Source: Hymenobacter sp. YIM 151500-1 | GTDB taxonomy: Bacteria; Bacteroidota; Bacteroidia; Cytophagales; Hymenobacteraceae | Reading direction: 5' to 3' | NCBI RefSeq assembly: GCF_025979885.1 | Contig: NZ_CP110139.1 | Coordinates: 2,728,001-2,792,000, forward strand | DNA: 64,000 nt | Part shown: positions 44,420 to 54,030 of the stretch, piece after piece | How positions within the stretch are numbered: position 1 is the stretch's first letter | Layout of the letters: every line of letters begins with the position of its first letter | Program-made: the position numbers and the translations under genes | Notes under the pieces: model-generated | The model's database searches: none | Told to the model about the DNA's origin: nothing | Seen by the model: the letters and a program-made list of their open reading frames with translations, nothing else

Positions 44420-45823
44420 ATGAACATCCTGAAAACATCCCTATGGTTAGCTGCCTGGGCCGCCAGTAGCCACGCAGTAGCGCAAGCAAGCATAGTTCGG
44501 ACTTCAGCACCCAAAAAAACAGTGAGTATTGGCAAGCTCACCGTACTCGACCATACCCGGAAGGTGCCGGTTGTATCAGCCGCCACAGTGGAGCGGGTTG
44601 TGCGTGCGCTGGCGGCCGACGACATGCTGGGCCGGGCAGCCGGGCAAGCAGAAGGACAAAAAGCTGCTCGATTCCTGGCTGGTGAGTTTAAGCGCATCGG
44701 CCTACAACCGTTACCGGGAGCCGCTGGCTTTGAGCAGCCGTTTGAGGTGTACAACGTCACGCCACAGCCAGCAGCCGTGGTGGTCAACGGCAATGATCTG
44801 GCCCTGAATCAAGTGATGATGACACCGGGCCCGCCAACGCTGCTCTGGACAAGCGAAGACGCTCAGCCTGCCCGCACGGTAACAGTGGGCCCCAACCCCG
44901 CCGAGCTGGAAAAGCTCAACGCCCTGTTGCAGCCTACCCAGAATACGTTGGTGTTCATTGACCCGGTCCACGCCGAAGCATTTGCTCAGGCGGCAGCCCA
45001 GCTAGCCCAAGCGCAGGTAAGCCCCGCTAAGCCTAGCTTCTACGCCACCGTGTTTGTGCTGGCTAAGGTCCCCACCGGGCCCATTACCTACCGGGTAAGC
45101 GGGGCTACCTCCGTCAAGCCGCTTACGCTACGCAACGTGGTGGGCGTGCTGCCCGGCCGCAACCCGGTCCGCACCCAGGAACAGATCATCTTTTCGGCGC
45201 ACTACGACCACCTGGGCGTGTTGGCCGCCGTGCAGGGCGACTCTATTGCCAACGGCGCCGACGACGATGCCAGCGGCACGGCGGCCGTAGTGGCCCTGGC
45301 CGAATACTTTAAGAAACGCAACGACAACGCCCGTACGCTGGTGTTTGTGGCGTTCGATGGCGAAGAGGCCGGTCTGCTGGGTTCTCAGCATTTTGCCCAG
45401 CAGCTCGATGCCCGGTTTGTTACGGCCATGCTCAATATTGAAATGATTGGCAAGCCGGCCAAGTTCGGCCCAAATTCGGCCTTCATTACGGGCTTTGACA
45501 AGTCTAGTTTGGCTGCGCTGCTGCAAGCCGGGGCTCAGGGCACGGGCTTTCGCTTCGAGCCCGACCCGTACCCCGAGCAACAGGCGTTCTACCGTTCCGA
45601 TAATGCTCCGCTGGCGCGCTTGGGCATTCCCGCCCACACTATTGTTACTGACCAGCTTCCGACCGACAAGCTCTACCATACCGTCGACGATGAAGTAGCA
45701 AGTCTGGACCTGGCAAATATGACCGCCGTGATACGCGCTATTGCCCGCAGCTCCGCTGGTCTTGTCAGCGGCCAGCAAACGCCCACCCGCCTTGCTGCTG
45801 CCCCCGCAAACGGTAACCACTAG
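44420..45823 (+). CDS. Secreted M28 family metallopeptidase
   Basis: A 467-residue zinc peptidase with a signal peptide (SLWLAAWAASSHAVAQA). Metal-site motifs of M28 are SAHYDHLG, GADDDASGTAA, FDGEEAGLLGS and LYHTVDDEV; the position often holding Asp in NxDMxG is Glu here (NIEMIGK). A PA-like insert may lie at about residues 110-230. It should cleave N-terminal residues in the periplasm or outside. A paralogous two-domain secreted protein starts 26 bases downstream and may be co-transcribed. Confidence 0.88.
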   Translation: MNILKTSLWLAAWAASSHAVAQASIVRTSAPKKTVSIGKLTVLDHTRKVPVVSAATVERVVRALAADDMLGRAAGQAEGQKAARFLAGEFKRIGLQPLPGAAGFEQPFEVYNVTPQPAAVVVNGNDLALNQVMMTPGPPTLLWTSEDAQPARTVTVGPNPAELEKLNALLQPTQNTLVFIDPVHAEAFAQAAAQLAQAQVSPAKPSFYATVFVLAKVPTGPITYRVSGATSVKPLTLRNVVGVLPGRNPVRTQEQIIFSAHYDHLGVLAAVQGDSIANGADDDASGTAAVVALAEYFKKRNDNARTLVFVAFDGEEAGLLGSQHFAQQLDARFVTAMLNIEMIGKPAKFGPNSAFITGFDKSSLAALLQAGAQGTGFRFEPDPYPEQQAFYRSDNAPLARLGIPAHTIVTDQLPTDKLYHTVDDEVASLDLANMTAVIRAIARSSAGLVSGQQTPTRLAAAPANGNH

Positions 45824-45849
45824 CCCAGCTAACAACAGCACGCAAAGAA

Positions 45850-46713
45850 ATGTATACCAGTAAGCTAGTACTTCTGGCCCTGTGCGGTATCAGCAACCTA
45901 CTGTGGGCGCAGGTTTCCACGGTGCAAGGCCGCATTGTGAATGCTAGTACCGGAGCGTCCGTACCCTATGCCACCGTGGGCGTACCCGACCAAAGCGTGG
46001 GTACAGTAGCCGACGCAGCCGGACGCTTCACGCTGAAGCTAGCGTCGGCTACTGACCGGTTGATGGTTTCCTGCGTGGGGTTTGAGAAGCGGGAGGTACG
46101 CCTGGTGGGTGGCCAGCTCACGGGCGGGGCGCAGATTGTGCTTCAGCCGGTGGCCCAGGCGCTAGGCGAAGTAACAGTGCGGCGCGACAAGCTCCGGCCG
46201 GGCACCATCGGGCGCCGGGCCCGCCACGATGCCATCATCGGTAAAAACGATACTGATCTGATGGGACACTTTATCACCGGTGACGACCAAGGCTGGGAAG
46301 GCGGCGGCATCTACCAGTTCGGCCGCGCCAGCTACCTAGACACCTTTCACGTGTATGTGGGGCGCAACCCGTGTGGGATGATTCGCTTCCGGCTGAATTT
46401 CTACGCCGTGGAAAATGGGATACCCACCCGGTCACTGTTTACCAACGATGTGCAGTTTGTGCTACGCAGCCAGCAAACGGGCTGGGTTGCGGTGGACCTG
46501 CGCCCCTACAACCTGCGAGTAGAAAAGCAGCAAAAGCTGGCCGCAACCATGCAGTGGCTCGAAAGCGCCGAATGCACGGCCAAGTGGCCGCCCTTTGTAG
46601 TTCCGGCGTCTTTCCCGTCCTTTCACCAGTCCGTGATTCGCACTAAAAGCGAGGACCAGTGGCAGGTACACGGAGCATATCCGAGCATGTACTTCACTAT
46701 CCAAAGCGAATAG
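45850..46713 (+). CDS. Secreted two-domain protein, CPD-regulatory plus unknown C-domain (paralog 1)
   Basis: A 287-residue protein with a signal peptide (LVLLALCGISNLLWAQ). Residues about 20-110 are a CarboxypepD_reg-like domain (GRIVNASTGASVPYATVGV, GTVADAAGRFTLKL). The C-terminal 150 residues are a second domain shared with the three paralogs at 49379, 50498 and 51942: FRLNFYAVENGIPTRSLF, then GWVAVDLRPYNLRVEKQQKL. I recognise no named family for that part. It follows the M28 peptidase by 26 bases. Confidence 0.75.
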   Translation: MYTSKLVLLALCGISNLLWAQVSTVQGRIVNASTGASVPYATVGVPDQSVGTVADAAGRFTLKLASATDRLMVSCVGFEKREVRLVGGQLTGGAQIVLQPVAQALGEVTVRRDKLRPGTIGRRARHDAIIGKNDTDLMGHFITGDDQGWEGGGIYQFGRASYLDTFHVYVGRNPCGMIRFRLNFYAVENGIPTRSLFTNDVQFVLRSQQTGWVAVDLRPYNLRVEKQQKLAATMQWLESAECTAKWPPFVVPASFPSFHQSVIRTKSEDQWQVHGAYPSMYFTIQSE

Positions 46714-46740
46714 CTGCCCGGCCAGTTCTTCGGCAACTCC

Positions 46741-46905
46741 TTCTCTCCCGTGAAACGCCGCGGGCTAGGCCATCCGCCCTGAAAGTTTGGGGTGTATCCA
46801 AAGATCTAGGCTGGAAAAATCCCACTTCCGATGCTCCTTGGCGTTGCCAACGCCAAGGAGCGGAAGGAAATGGTGGCCGCATTGCTGCACCAAAGCAGCG
46901 CACAG
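46741..46905 (+). pseudogene. Relic of an ABC transporter ATPase
   Basis: Read in one frame, this stretch matches the middle of the intact ATPase at 53128-54030. RRGLGHPP-stop-KFGVYP parallels RRVLGYLPQEFGVYP, and GVANAKERKEMVAALLHQ parallels GIASAKERREMVAALLHQ (15 of 18 identical by eye). Stops are TGA 46780-46782 and TAG 46807-46809, and two codons are missing between the blocks. Similarity ends after 46905, where the sequence becomes unlike the ATPase. It is a decayed internal fragment of a second copy. The ORF at 46831-47034 that starts inside it should not be annotated as a gene. Confidence 0.8.
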
Positions 46906-47379
46906 AGCCACAGTGCAGCCGCCCAAGCTGTACAACTCGCTAGGCTGGAGCTTGTTTCGGAGCCGCAACGAGCACCGCAAGCCAAACCGCGCCGTTGCGC
47001 AGCAGTAGAGAATATTGGGAATATCATGAAGTAGAGCTACCGGCTGTGACAAGTCAAGCCAAAATTCTATGACGAACCATGGTTGTCCGCGCCAGCTGGG
47101 TAGCTGTCACGAAACCCGCGTAGTTAGCCATCTTCCCGCCGGCGCGGCTAGAAGCCAACGCCCCTTTGCTAAGTTGGTCGATGCATCCGGCCTGGTTGTT
47201 TCCGGTAAAACCCCGGCTACTCCTTCGCCACTGTAGGCCACGCCGGCTGCCGGGCAACTGTCGCCACAGATTTTGCATCCAATCACCAATCCGCTGTACA
47301 ACCTCGATGTGCTACGCAAGAAAAGGTTGTGCACCGGGTGCTACACTTCCGGTTAGATTTTCCTTCTATTCCCTCCCCC
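46906..47379. other. Gap without recognised gene
   Basis: After the ATPase relic about 470 bases hold no supported gene. A short palindrome, GCTCCTTGGCGTTG with its inverse, lies at 46834-46862 inside the relic. Short frames on both strands show no family match; some could be further decayed coding sequence. Confidence 0.4.
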
Positions 47380-49221
47380 ATGAAAACTAGTTGTCTTGCC
47401 GCCCTCTTCACGGGCCTCTCCTACCCCGTACTGGCGCAGTCGGGGCCCGGCTACCGGGTGCAACTGGACCTGACAGCCACGCCCAACGACCAAGTACGGG
47501 TAGTGGTGAATACGCCCAAAGTACGGGAGGCTCAGGCCACCTACGTGGTGCCGGCCACCGTGCCCGGCACCTACTCCCGCGACAATTACGGCCGTTTCGT
47601 GCGCGACTTCCGCGCCCTTGATAAGAAAGGCCGGGCCCTGCCCACGCAGCAGCTGGAGCCCGGCGTGTTTCGCATCGACCAGGCCAAAAAGCTGGCCCGG
47701 CTGGAGTACCTGGTGGATGATACCTGGGACGTACCCCAGGATAGCACATTCATCTTCCAGCCGGCCGGCACCAACTTCGACGCCGGGCGCAGCTTCGTGC
47801 TCAATCAGTTTGGCCTCTACGGCTACCTGGAAGGGCACAAGATGCAGCCCTACGAGGTAACCGTCACCAAACCCGCCGACCTGCACGGCGCCACGGCCCT
47901 GGCCGTCCGCCGGCCCAGCCCCACCCAGGACGTGTTTACGGCCCCCGACTACGTAGCCCTGGCCGACGGCCCCGTGCTCTACAGCCGCCCTGACACCACG
48001 AGTTTTCGCAGCGGCGGGGCCAACATCAGGTTTGCGGTGTTTTCGGAGTCGGGGCAGGTGAAGGCCCGGCAGCTGGCCCGCTATCTGCGGCCCACAGCCA
48101 GCGCCCTGGCCAGCTTTTTCGGGCAGATGCCGGTGCCCCAGTATCAGTTTCTCTTCTACTTCGTCGACCCCAAATCGTCGGCCGTAAAGCCCAAGGATGG
48201 TAAGTATGGCGCCCTGGAACACTCCTATTCCTCACTCTACTTTCTGCCCGAAATAGCCGACTCGGCCCGGCTCAAGAAGCTGGTGCTGGACGTGGCCTCC
48301 CACGAGTTTCTGCACGTGCTGACCCCGCTCAACGTGCACAGCCGCGAAATCGGGGAGTTCGACTTCCGCAACCCCAAGATGTCGCAGCACCTGTGGCTGT
48401 ACGAAGGCACCACCGAGTACTTCGCCCACCTGGCCCAGGTGCGCGCCGGCCTGATTACGCCCGACGAGTTTCGCCAGACCATGCGCCAGAAGATAGTGGG
48501 TGCCCAGCGCTACCCCAGCGTTTCGTTTACCGAAATGAGCCGCAACATTCTCGTGCCGCCCTACAAAGACATGTACTCCAACGTGTACGAGAAGGGCGCC
48601 CTGCTGGCTTTCCTGCTCGATATTCGTATCCGGGAGCTGAGCCAGGGCCGCCAGAGCCTGCGCGACGTGGTGCTGAAGCTGCGCGAGAAGTACGGCCCCA
48701 CCCGCTCCTTCGAGGATGACCAGCTGATACCGGAAATCGTAGCCCTCACCCATCCCGAGGTGCAGCAGTTCTTCGACCGGTACGTGGTGGGCAAGGAGCC
48801 GCTGCCCCTGGAAGAATATCTGGGCAAAATTGGCTGGCAGTACGTGGCCACCGGCACCCGCACGGAGCGCGGCTTCGGGCAGTTCGGCTTCCAGTACAAC
48901 CCCGCTACCAAGCAGTTTGTGGTGGCCGGCACCTCCCCCGAGCGCAATGCCTTTGGCCTGCGGCCCGGCGACGCCGTGCTGGCCGTGAATGGCACCGTAG
49001 TGGAGCCGACCAATGCCCAGCAGCTGCTACGGCCCTTGCTGGATGCCGCCAGCACGCCCGTCACGCTGCGGGTACAGCCCGCGGGAGCCGCCACTCCCGA
49101 GGACCGCAAAGGCCAGCCCCGCGACTTTCAGCTGGAGCTGAAAAACGTGGTGCAACCCCTCGAAAATCCCACCCCCGTGCAGGCCCAGCTTCAGAAGCAG
49201 GTGCTCACGGCCGGCCAGTAA
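47380..49221 (+). CDS. Secreted M61 family glycyl aminopeptidase-like protein
   Basis: A 613-residue zinc peptidase with a signal peptide (CLAALFTGLSYPVLAQ). It has the M61 N-terminal beta domain (YVVPATVPGTYSRDNYG), a thermolysin-like domain with HEFLH at 308-312 and Glu342 in WLYEGTTEYF, and a C-terminal PDZ domain (NAFGLRPGDAVLAVNGT). M61 enzymes remove N-terminal Gly or Ala. Bacteroidota often encode several. The ATG at 47380 is taken for its signal peptide. Confidence 0.92.
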   Translation: MKTSCLAALFTGLSYPVLAQSGPGYRVQLDLTATPNDQVRVVVNTPKVREAQATYVVPATVPGTYSRDNYGRFVRDFRALDKKGRALPTQQLEPGVFRIDQAKKLARLEYLVDDTWDVPQDSTFIFQPAGTNFDAGRSFVLNQFGLYGYLEGHKMQPYEVTVTKPADLHGATALAVRRPSPTQDVFTAPDYVALADGPVLYSRPDTTSFRSGGANIRFAVFSESGQVKARQLARYLRPTASALASFFGQMPVPQYQFLFYFVDPKSSAVKPKDGKYGALEHSYSSLYFLPEIADSARLKKLVLDVASHEFLHVLTPLNVHSREIGEFDFRNPKMSQHLWLYEGTTEYFAHLAQVRAGLITPDEFRQTMRQKIVGAQRYPSVSFTEMSRNILVPPYKDMYSNVYEKGALLAFLLDIRIRELSQGRQSLRDVVLKLREKYGPTRSFEDDQLIPEIVALTHPEVQQFFDRYVVGKEPLPLEEYLGKIGWQYVATGTRTERGFGQFGFQYNPATKQFVVAGTSPERNAFGLRPGDAVLAVNGTVVEPTNAQQLLRPLLDAASTPVTLRVQPAGAATPEDRKGQPRDFQLELKNVVQPLENPTPVQAQLQKQVLTAGQ

Positions 49222-49378
49222 GCAGTGGCGGGTGCGCCGTGCCGGCTGAAGCTCACCAGAGTAAACACCAGACGAAAAGACCGTCGTGCTGAGGCTGAAA
49301 CAGGGAGGCTGTTCTGTAGATGACCGTCCTGCTACCACAGATGCTTCCGCTTGGCTGGCGCGACCTATTCACTTTCCC

Positions 49379-50245
49379 ATGATGCAACGTCCTTTTCGTA
49401 ATCGGCTTTTCTTCCTGCTGCTCCTGCTGGCTGCATCGGCCAGCAGCACGCCCGACCTGGTGGTACGCGGCCGCGTAGCCGGCCAGCAAGCCGGCAACCA
49501 GCCCCAGCCGCTGGCCTTTGCCAACATTGGCATCCGGGGCCGCAACGTGGGCACCACCGCCGACGAGGCGGGCCGGTTTCAGCTTAGCATTCCGGCTGCG
49601 CTTAGCCGCGACTCGGTTACGTTTTCGGCCCTGGGCTACTACGCCCGCACGGTGGCGGTGGCCACGCTGGCTGCCCACCCCGACACGCTGCTGGTGCTAC
49701 CCGCCCGGCCCCAGGCCCTGCCCGATGTGTCGGTGAAGGCCGCGGGCCAGCCCCGGACGCAGGTGCTGGGCAAAACGCGGGGCAGTTCCGTGAGTGGCTT
49801 CGTGGTGGGCAAAGGCGGCGGGGCGGAAATTGCCCGGCTGATGCAGCCCCGTCGCTTCCCGGTCTTTCTCGACCAGACGCAGGTGTACATCACCCGCAAC
49901 CAGGCCCCGTCTTTCCGGCTGCGCCTGCGCCTCTACGCCCGCGACCCCGCCACCGGCCGGCCCGGCGCCGACCTGCTCCACGAGAGTATTCTCATTGATT
50001 CCAGCCTCCGGCAGGGCTGGCTCACCACCGACCTGCGCTCCTACAACCTCCAGCTCACCGAGCCCTTTTTCGTGGCCTACGAGTGGCTGGAGGCCGACGT
50101 CAACAACCCGCGCATTGCCATTCAGGGGACCAGGGGCGACGGGGCCGTGTTTGCGCGCGCCGTAAGCCAGGGCCAGTGGGGGCCGGCCCACGACTTCAAC
50201 TGGGTAATCAACGCGCAGGTCACGTCCTACGGCCCGGCCCAGTAA
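49379..50245 (+). CDS. Secreted two-domain protein, CPD-regulatory plus unknown C-domain (paralog 2)
   Basis: A 288-residue protein starting at ATGATG with a signal peptide (LFFLLLLLAASASS). The N-terminal domain reads VVRGRVAGQQAG, LAFANIGIRGRNVGTTADEA and GRFQLSIP; the C-terminal domain reads FRLRLRLYARDPATGRPG and GWLTTDLRSYNLQLTEPFFV, matching paralog 1. The domains are joined by a Gly-rich part. Role unknown. It lies 157 bases after the M61 peptidase. Confidence 0.75.
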   Translation: MMQRPFRNRLFFLLLLLAASASSTPDLVVRGRVAGQQAGNQPQPLAFANIGIRGRNVGTTADEAGRFQLSIPAALSRDSVTFSALGYYARTVAVATLAAHPDTLLVLPARPQALPDVSVKAAGQPRTQVLGKTRGSSVSGFVVGKGGGAEIARLMQPRRFPVFLDQTQVYITRNQAPSFRLRLRLYARDPATGRPGADLLHESILIDSSLRQGWLTTDLRSYNLQLTEPFFVAYEWLEADVNNPRIAIQGTRGDGAVFARAVSQGQWGPAHDFNWVINAQVTSYGPAQ

Positions 50246-50497
50246 CGCAGGCCTCTGCCAAGGCGTGTTCCCCACGGGCTGATGCAGGCACCGGAGCAGC
50301 GCGCAGCAGTCTTTACCACCTCGGAGGGTACGGCCTGGCCTTCGTGTTGCGTGTTGCAGCAGGCGTGGCTGCTGCGGCCCCCGCCGCTAGTGCTGCTGCC
50401 GGCCAAGGGTTGCACAACCGCAGGCAACGGTTGCCGCCTCGCCATCATCTAGCCTCCCGAACCTGGCTGCTGCGGCAGCTGCTACCCTTCAACACGT

Positions 50498-51400
50498 ATG
50501 AACTCCTTTTTTTCCGCGCGCCGTTTTAGGCGCTGCCTGGCTGCGCTGTGCCTATCCGGCGGCCTCGTTGTAAGTGCCCAGGCTCAATCGGAGCCGGGCA
50601 CGGTGGCGGGCCAGGCCCTCGATCAGGCCACCGGCCAGCCTCTGCCCTACGCCAGCGTAGGCGTGCTGGGGCGCCCGGTGGGCACCGTTGCCGACGCCGA
50701 AGGCCGCTTCCGGCTTGCCATTCCGGCCCAGTACAATCAGGATTCGCTCCGGATTTCGCTGGTCGGCTACCGGGCTTTTACTATGCCGGTGCGGGAGTTC
50801 CGGCGCCGCGTGTGCCCGGCCGCCGAAGCCGGCTGCGCGGTGGCGCTGGTGCCCGCTCCGCAAACCGCCCTGGCCGAAGTAAAGGTGCGCCCCGGCGGCC
50901 GGGCCGTGCGCCGGGTACTGGGCAACTCCAACAACTCGCAGTTTGCCTCCCAGCTGTTTGCCAGCAACGTGCTGGGCACCCAAATCGGGCAGCGCATCCG
51001 CATCAAACACCCGTCGATGCTGGAACAGGTGTCGTTCCACATCAACGAGTGCACTTACGACAGCGTGTTTTACCGCGTGAATGTGTACCGGCTCGGGCCC
51101 GACGGCCACCCCGATGAGCAGCGCAACGTGCTGCCCGAAGCCGTGTACGTGCGGCTGGCCAAGGCTCAGACCGCCGACCGAATCCGGGTTGACCTGAGCC
51201 GCTACCAGCTTTGGCTGGAGCCGGGCCAGGAGGTGGCCGTGTGCCTGGAGCTGGTGCGCGACCTGGGGCCCGGCCGGCTGCTGCTCACGGCCACCGTGCT
51301 GGGCGGGCCGCTGTTCGAGAAGCACGGCATTGCCGAAAGCTGGGAGAAAATTGGTGCTTTCGGCATGGGCATCGACGCCACCGTGACGGAGATACGCTAG
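50498..51400 (+). CDS. Secreted two-domain protein, CPD-regulatory plus unknown C-domain (paralog 3)
   Basis: A 300-residue protein with a signal peptide (CLAALCLSGGLVVSAQAQ). The first domain has QPLPYASVGVLGRPVGTVAD and AEGRFRLAIPAQYNQDSLRI; the second has IKHPSMLEQVSFHINECTYD and LEPGQEVAVCLELV. It is closest to paralog 4: the two share four cysteine positions (VCPAAEAGC, NECTYD, AVCLEL), pointing to disulfides in the periplasm or outside. The preceding 250-base gap holds no recognised gene. Confidence 0.75.
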   Translation: MNSFFSARRFRRCLAALCLSGGLVVSAQAQSEPGTVAGQALDQATGQPLPYASVGVLGRPVGTVADAEGRFRLAIPAQYNQDSLRISLVGYRAFTMPVREFRRRVCPAAEAGCAVALVPAPQTALAEVKVRPGGRAVRRVLGNSNNSQFASQLFASNVLGTQIGQRIRIKHPSMLEQVSFHINECTYDSVFYRVNVYRLGPDGHPDEQRNVLPEAVYVRLAKAQTADRIRVDLSRYQLWLEPGQEVAVCLELVRDLGPGRLLLTATVLGGPLFEKHGIAESWEKIGAFGMGIDATVTEIR

Positions 51401-51941
51401 CCGGGTTCCGGCTCCCCATTGCTACTTATCTAAGCATTCTTGCCTGCCTACAGCTGATTATGAGCCCGAATCAGTGCCATAAACTACTCCCGATAAGCAT
51501 TGCCCACGGGCAGCAGGCAGTTGGCCGCCTGTACCCGGCCGCGCTCCACGTGCCACCGGTATTCTTTCAACCACCGCCCTCATTTATCCTACCAACGGCC
51601 GCCTACCCCCCATTACCGGGCCGGAGCGTCTTGTTCGGGTGGCTCAGCACCAGAAAGTAGAGCCGGAGGGGCTGTTGCAGGACTATTCCCGAACAGTGGT
51701 TGAATTTTGAATAGCCCTCCGGAGCGGGCAGCTAGTTTTACAGCATCCAACACCTTTTTCCAGGAGCAACCCACCTGGCGCTCCAGCTGTCCGGACGGCG
51801 GCGCCCCAGACCTGCCTGGTTGGCTTCTGCTTTTCTTCTTCACAAAAATTACGGCTTCGGGCAACGAATCAGGTTGCACTGCCATCTACCCCTTCCGAAA
51901 CCCTGCTGCTGGCTCAGCAGCTCCTTCCCCTCCTGTCGCGT
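51401..51941. other. Gap with one hairpin and no gene
   Basis: A hairpin with arms CCGGAGGGGCT and AGCCCTCCGG lies at about 51663-51722; its loop contains GTGGTTGAATTTTGAATAGC. The related words GGTTGAATAGCC occur before the ATPase gene near 52973. Otherwise I see no gene in these 540 bases. Confidence 0.45.
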
Positions 51942-52847
51942 ATGAAAACCCTCTTTACCCGCTGCTACGAGCAGCGCCTGGCCGCGCTTTGCCTTTTTGC
52001 CGGCCTTTCCTGGAGCGCCCAAGCCGCTCCTACTGGTCCGGCCGGCAGCGTGCTTACCCTCACGGGCCAGGTTATCGACGCCTCCACCCACGAGCCGGTG
52101 CCTTATGCCAGCTTGAGCGTGGCCGGCACCCCGGCTGGCACCGTAGCCGACGCCCTGGGCCGCTTTCAGCTGAAAGTGCCGGCGCAGTATAGCCACGATT
52201 CGCTGCGCGTGGTGCTGGCGGGCTACCGCACGTATACGGCCTCGGTGCAGGATTTTCAGCAGCAGGCCTGCCCCACTGAAGCGCCGTGCGTAGTAGCGCT
52301 GGTGCCCCAGCCAGTGCAGCCTGCCGACGTAGCCCAGCCGGCCGGCCGCGTCGTGCGCCGCACGCTCGGCAACGCCGATTATCTGCAAACCGTGCCGCAG
52401 CTTTTTCCGGGCAATGCGCCGGGCATCCAGGTAGGCCAGCCCATCCGCGTGAAGCGCCGGGCCCAGCTTGAGGAAGTGTCGTTTCTGGTGGCGCGCTGCA
52501 CCTACGAGTATGCCTTCTTCCGCCTGAATGTATACCCGCTGGCCGCCGATGGCCGCCCCAACGAGCAGCGCCACCTATTGCCCGCACCCGTGTACGTGCG
52601 CGTAGACCGCAGCGAGCAAGCCCAGCGCGTACGCCTGGACCTGCGCCAGTACGGCCTGACGCTGGAGCCGGGCCAGGAGGTAGCCGTGTGCCTGGAGCTG
52701 GTGAGCAAGCCAGGCTCTGGGGAGCTGGAGCTTACCAACACCGCTGCCAACGGGTTCCTGCTCGAGAAATACAGCGCCTCCGGCCCCTGGACGAAAGTAG
52801 ATAACTACGGCGCCGGCATTGCCGCTACCGTGACTGAACTACGCTAG
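51942..52847 (+). CDS. Secreted two-domain protein, CPD-regulatory plus unknown C-domain (paralog 4)
   Basis: A 301-residue protein with a signal peptide (ALCLFAGLSWSAQA). It mirrors paralog 3 along the whole length: EPVPYASLSVAGTPAGTVAD, LGRFQLKVPAQYSHDSLRVV, then IRVKRRAQLEEVSFLVARCT, LEPGQEVAVCLELV and GAGIAATVTELR at the end. The shared cysteines are kept. The second of a tandem duplicate pair with the gene at 50498. Confidence 0.75.
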   Translation: MKTLFTRCYEQRLAALCLFAGLSWSAQAAPTGPAGSVLTLTGQVIDASTHEPVPYASLSVAGTPAGTVADALGRFQLKVPAQYSHDSLRVVLAGYRTYTASVQDFQQQACPTEAPCVVALVPQPVQPADVAQPAGRVVRRTLGNADYLQTVPQLFPGNAPGIQVGQPIRVKRRAQLEEVSFLVARCTYEYAFFRLNVYPLAADGRPNEQRHLLPAPVYVRVDRSEQAQRVRLDLRQYGLTLEPGQEVAVCLELVSKPGSGELELTNTAANGFLLEKYSASGPWTKVDNYGAGIAATVTELR

Positions 52848-53127
52848 CCGCTGCCGGCTGCTCACTGCACTGCCAGCACCTTCCCAATGATACAGCTGGC
52901 GCAGCCCGGCCGCGTCCGTCGCCTCCGACAAATGGCAAAACCGGGGCTTTTCACGGCCGTTTCCGGGCCGTTGGTTGAATAGCCGCGCTGCTGTATTACG
53001 GCTTAACCATATTGCTGACGCTCGGCGGCTTACGGTTTATCGGTGCCACTGGAATCTTCCTCCATGTTTCCCCACGCGGCGGGCTACGCTGGCCCCGGCG
53101 CTTCTTCCTCCCTTACCCCCTTTGCTC

Positions 53128-54030
53128 ATGGCCCTCGTCATCGAAAACCTCTCGAAAACCTACCCCAATGGCACGCAGGCACTGAAAAATGTGTCGCTCA
53201 CCATTCCCACGGGCATGTTTGGCCTGCTGGGTCCCAACGGGGCCGGCAAAAGCTCCCTGATGCGCACCATTGCCACCCTGCAAGACGCCGACACCGGCTC
53301 CATCATGCTGGACGACATCGACGTGCTGCGCGAAAAAGAGGCCGTGCGGCGGGTGCTGGGCTACCTGCCCCAGGAGTTTGGGGTGTACCCCAGCGTGAGT
53401 GCCGAGGAGCTGCTCGACCATTTTGCCACCCTCAAAGGCATTGCCAGCGCCAAGGAGCGCCGGGAGATGGTGGCGGCCCTGCTGCACCAAACCAACCTCT
53501 ACGACGTGCGCAAAAAACACGTGGGCGGCTACTCCGGCGGCATGAAGCAGCGCTTCGGCATTGCCCAGGCCCTGCTCGGCAACCCCCGCCTCATCATCGT
53601 GGACGAGCCCACGGCCGGCCTCGACCCGGCCGAGCGCAACCGCTTCCACAACCTGCTGTCGGAAATCGGGGAAAACCTGGTGGTGATTCTGAGCACCCAC
53701 ATCGTGAGCGACGTGTCGGATTTGTGCCGCCACATGGCCATCATCAACAAGGGCGAGGTGCTGCTCACCGGCGACCCGCTCACGGTGATGAACGACCTGA
53801 AGGGCCGGGTGTGGAAAAAGCTAATTGAGAAAGCCGAGCTGCCGGCCTTGCAGGCCCGCGAGCAGGTTATCAGCTCGCGCCTATTTGCGGGCAAAACCGT
53901 GGTGCACGTGCTGGCCGACACCGCCCCGGACAGCGGCTTCGAGGCCGTGGAGCCCGACCTGGAAGACGTGTATTTCGCGGAGATTAAGAATTATGAGTTA
54001 AAAAGTAAAAATGGCCTGCCTGTGCTGTAA
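53128..54030 (+). CDS. ABC transporter ATP-binding protein
   Basis: A 300-residue ABC-2-type ATPase. Walker A is GPNGAGKSS (about residues 35-43), signature YSGGMKQR, Walker B LIIVDEPTAGLDP, and the switch His in STHIVSD. The last 15 residues (from IKNYELKSKNG) are encoded by one arm of an AT-rich inverted repeat, so the natural C-terminus was probably replaced. The permease-peptidase fusion follows after 66 bases and is its partner. The ATG at 53128 is chosen because homology begins there. A decayed second copy lies 6 kb upstream. Confidence 0.92.
   Translation: MALVIENLSKTYPNGTQALKNVSLTIPTGMFGLLGPNGAGKSSLMRTIATLQDADTGSIMLDDIDVLREKEAVRRVLGYLPQEFGVYPSVSAEELLDHFATLKGIASAKERREMVAALLHQTNLYDVRKKHVGGYSGGMKQRFGIAQALLGNPRLIIVDEPTAGLDPAERNRFHNLLSEIGENLVVILSTHIVSDVSDLCRHMAIINKGEVLLTGDPLTVMNDLKGRVWKKLIEKAELPALQAREQVISSRLFAGKTVVHVLADTAPDSGFEAVEPDLEDVYFAEIKNYELKSKNGLPVL

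Noticed and set aside
46831..47034. Short protein beginning MLLGVANAKERKEMV
   Set aside because: Only the first part resembles a protein, and that part is a piece of a decayed ABC ATPase; the rest is unlike any coding sequence I know.
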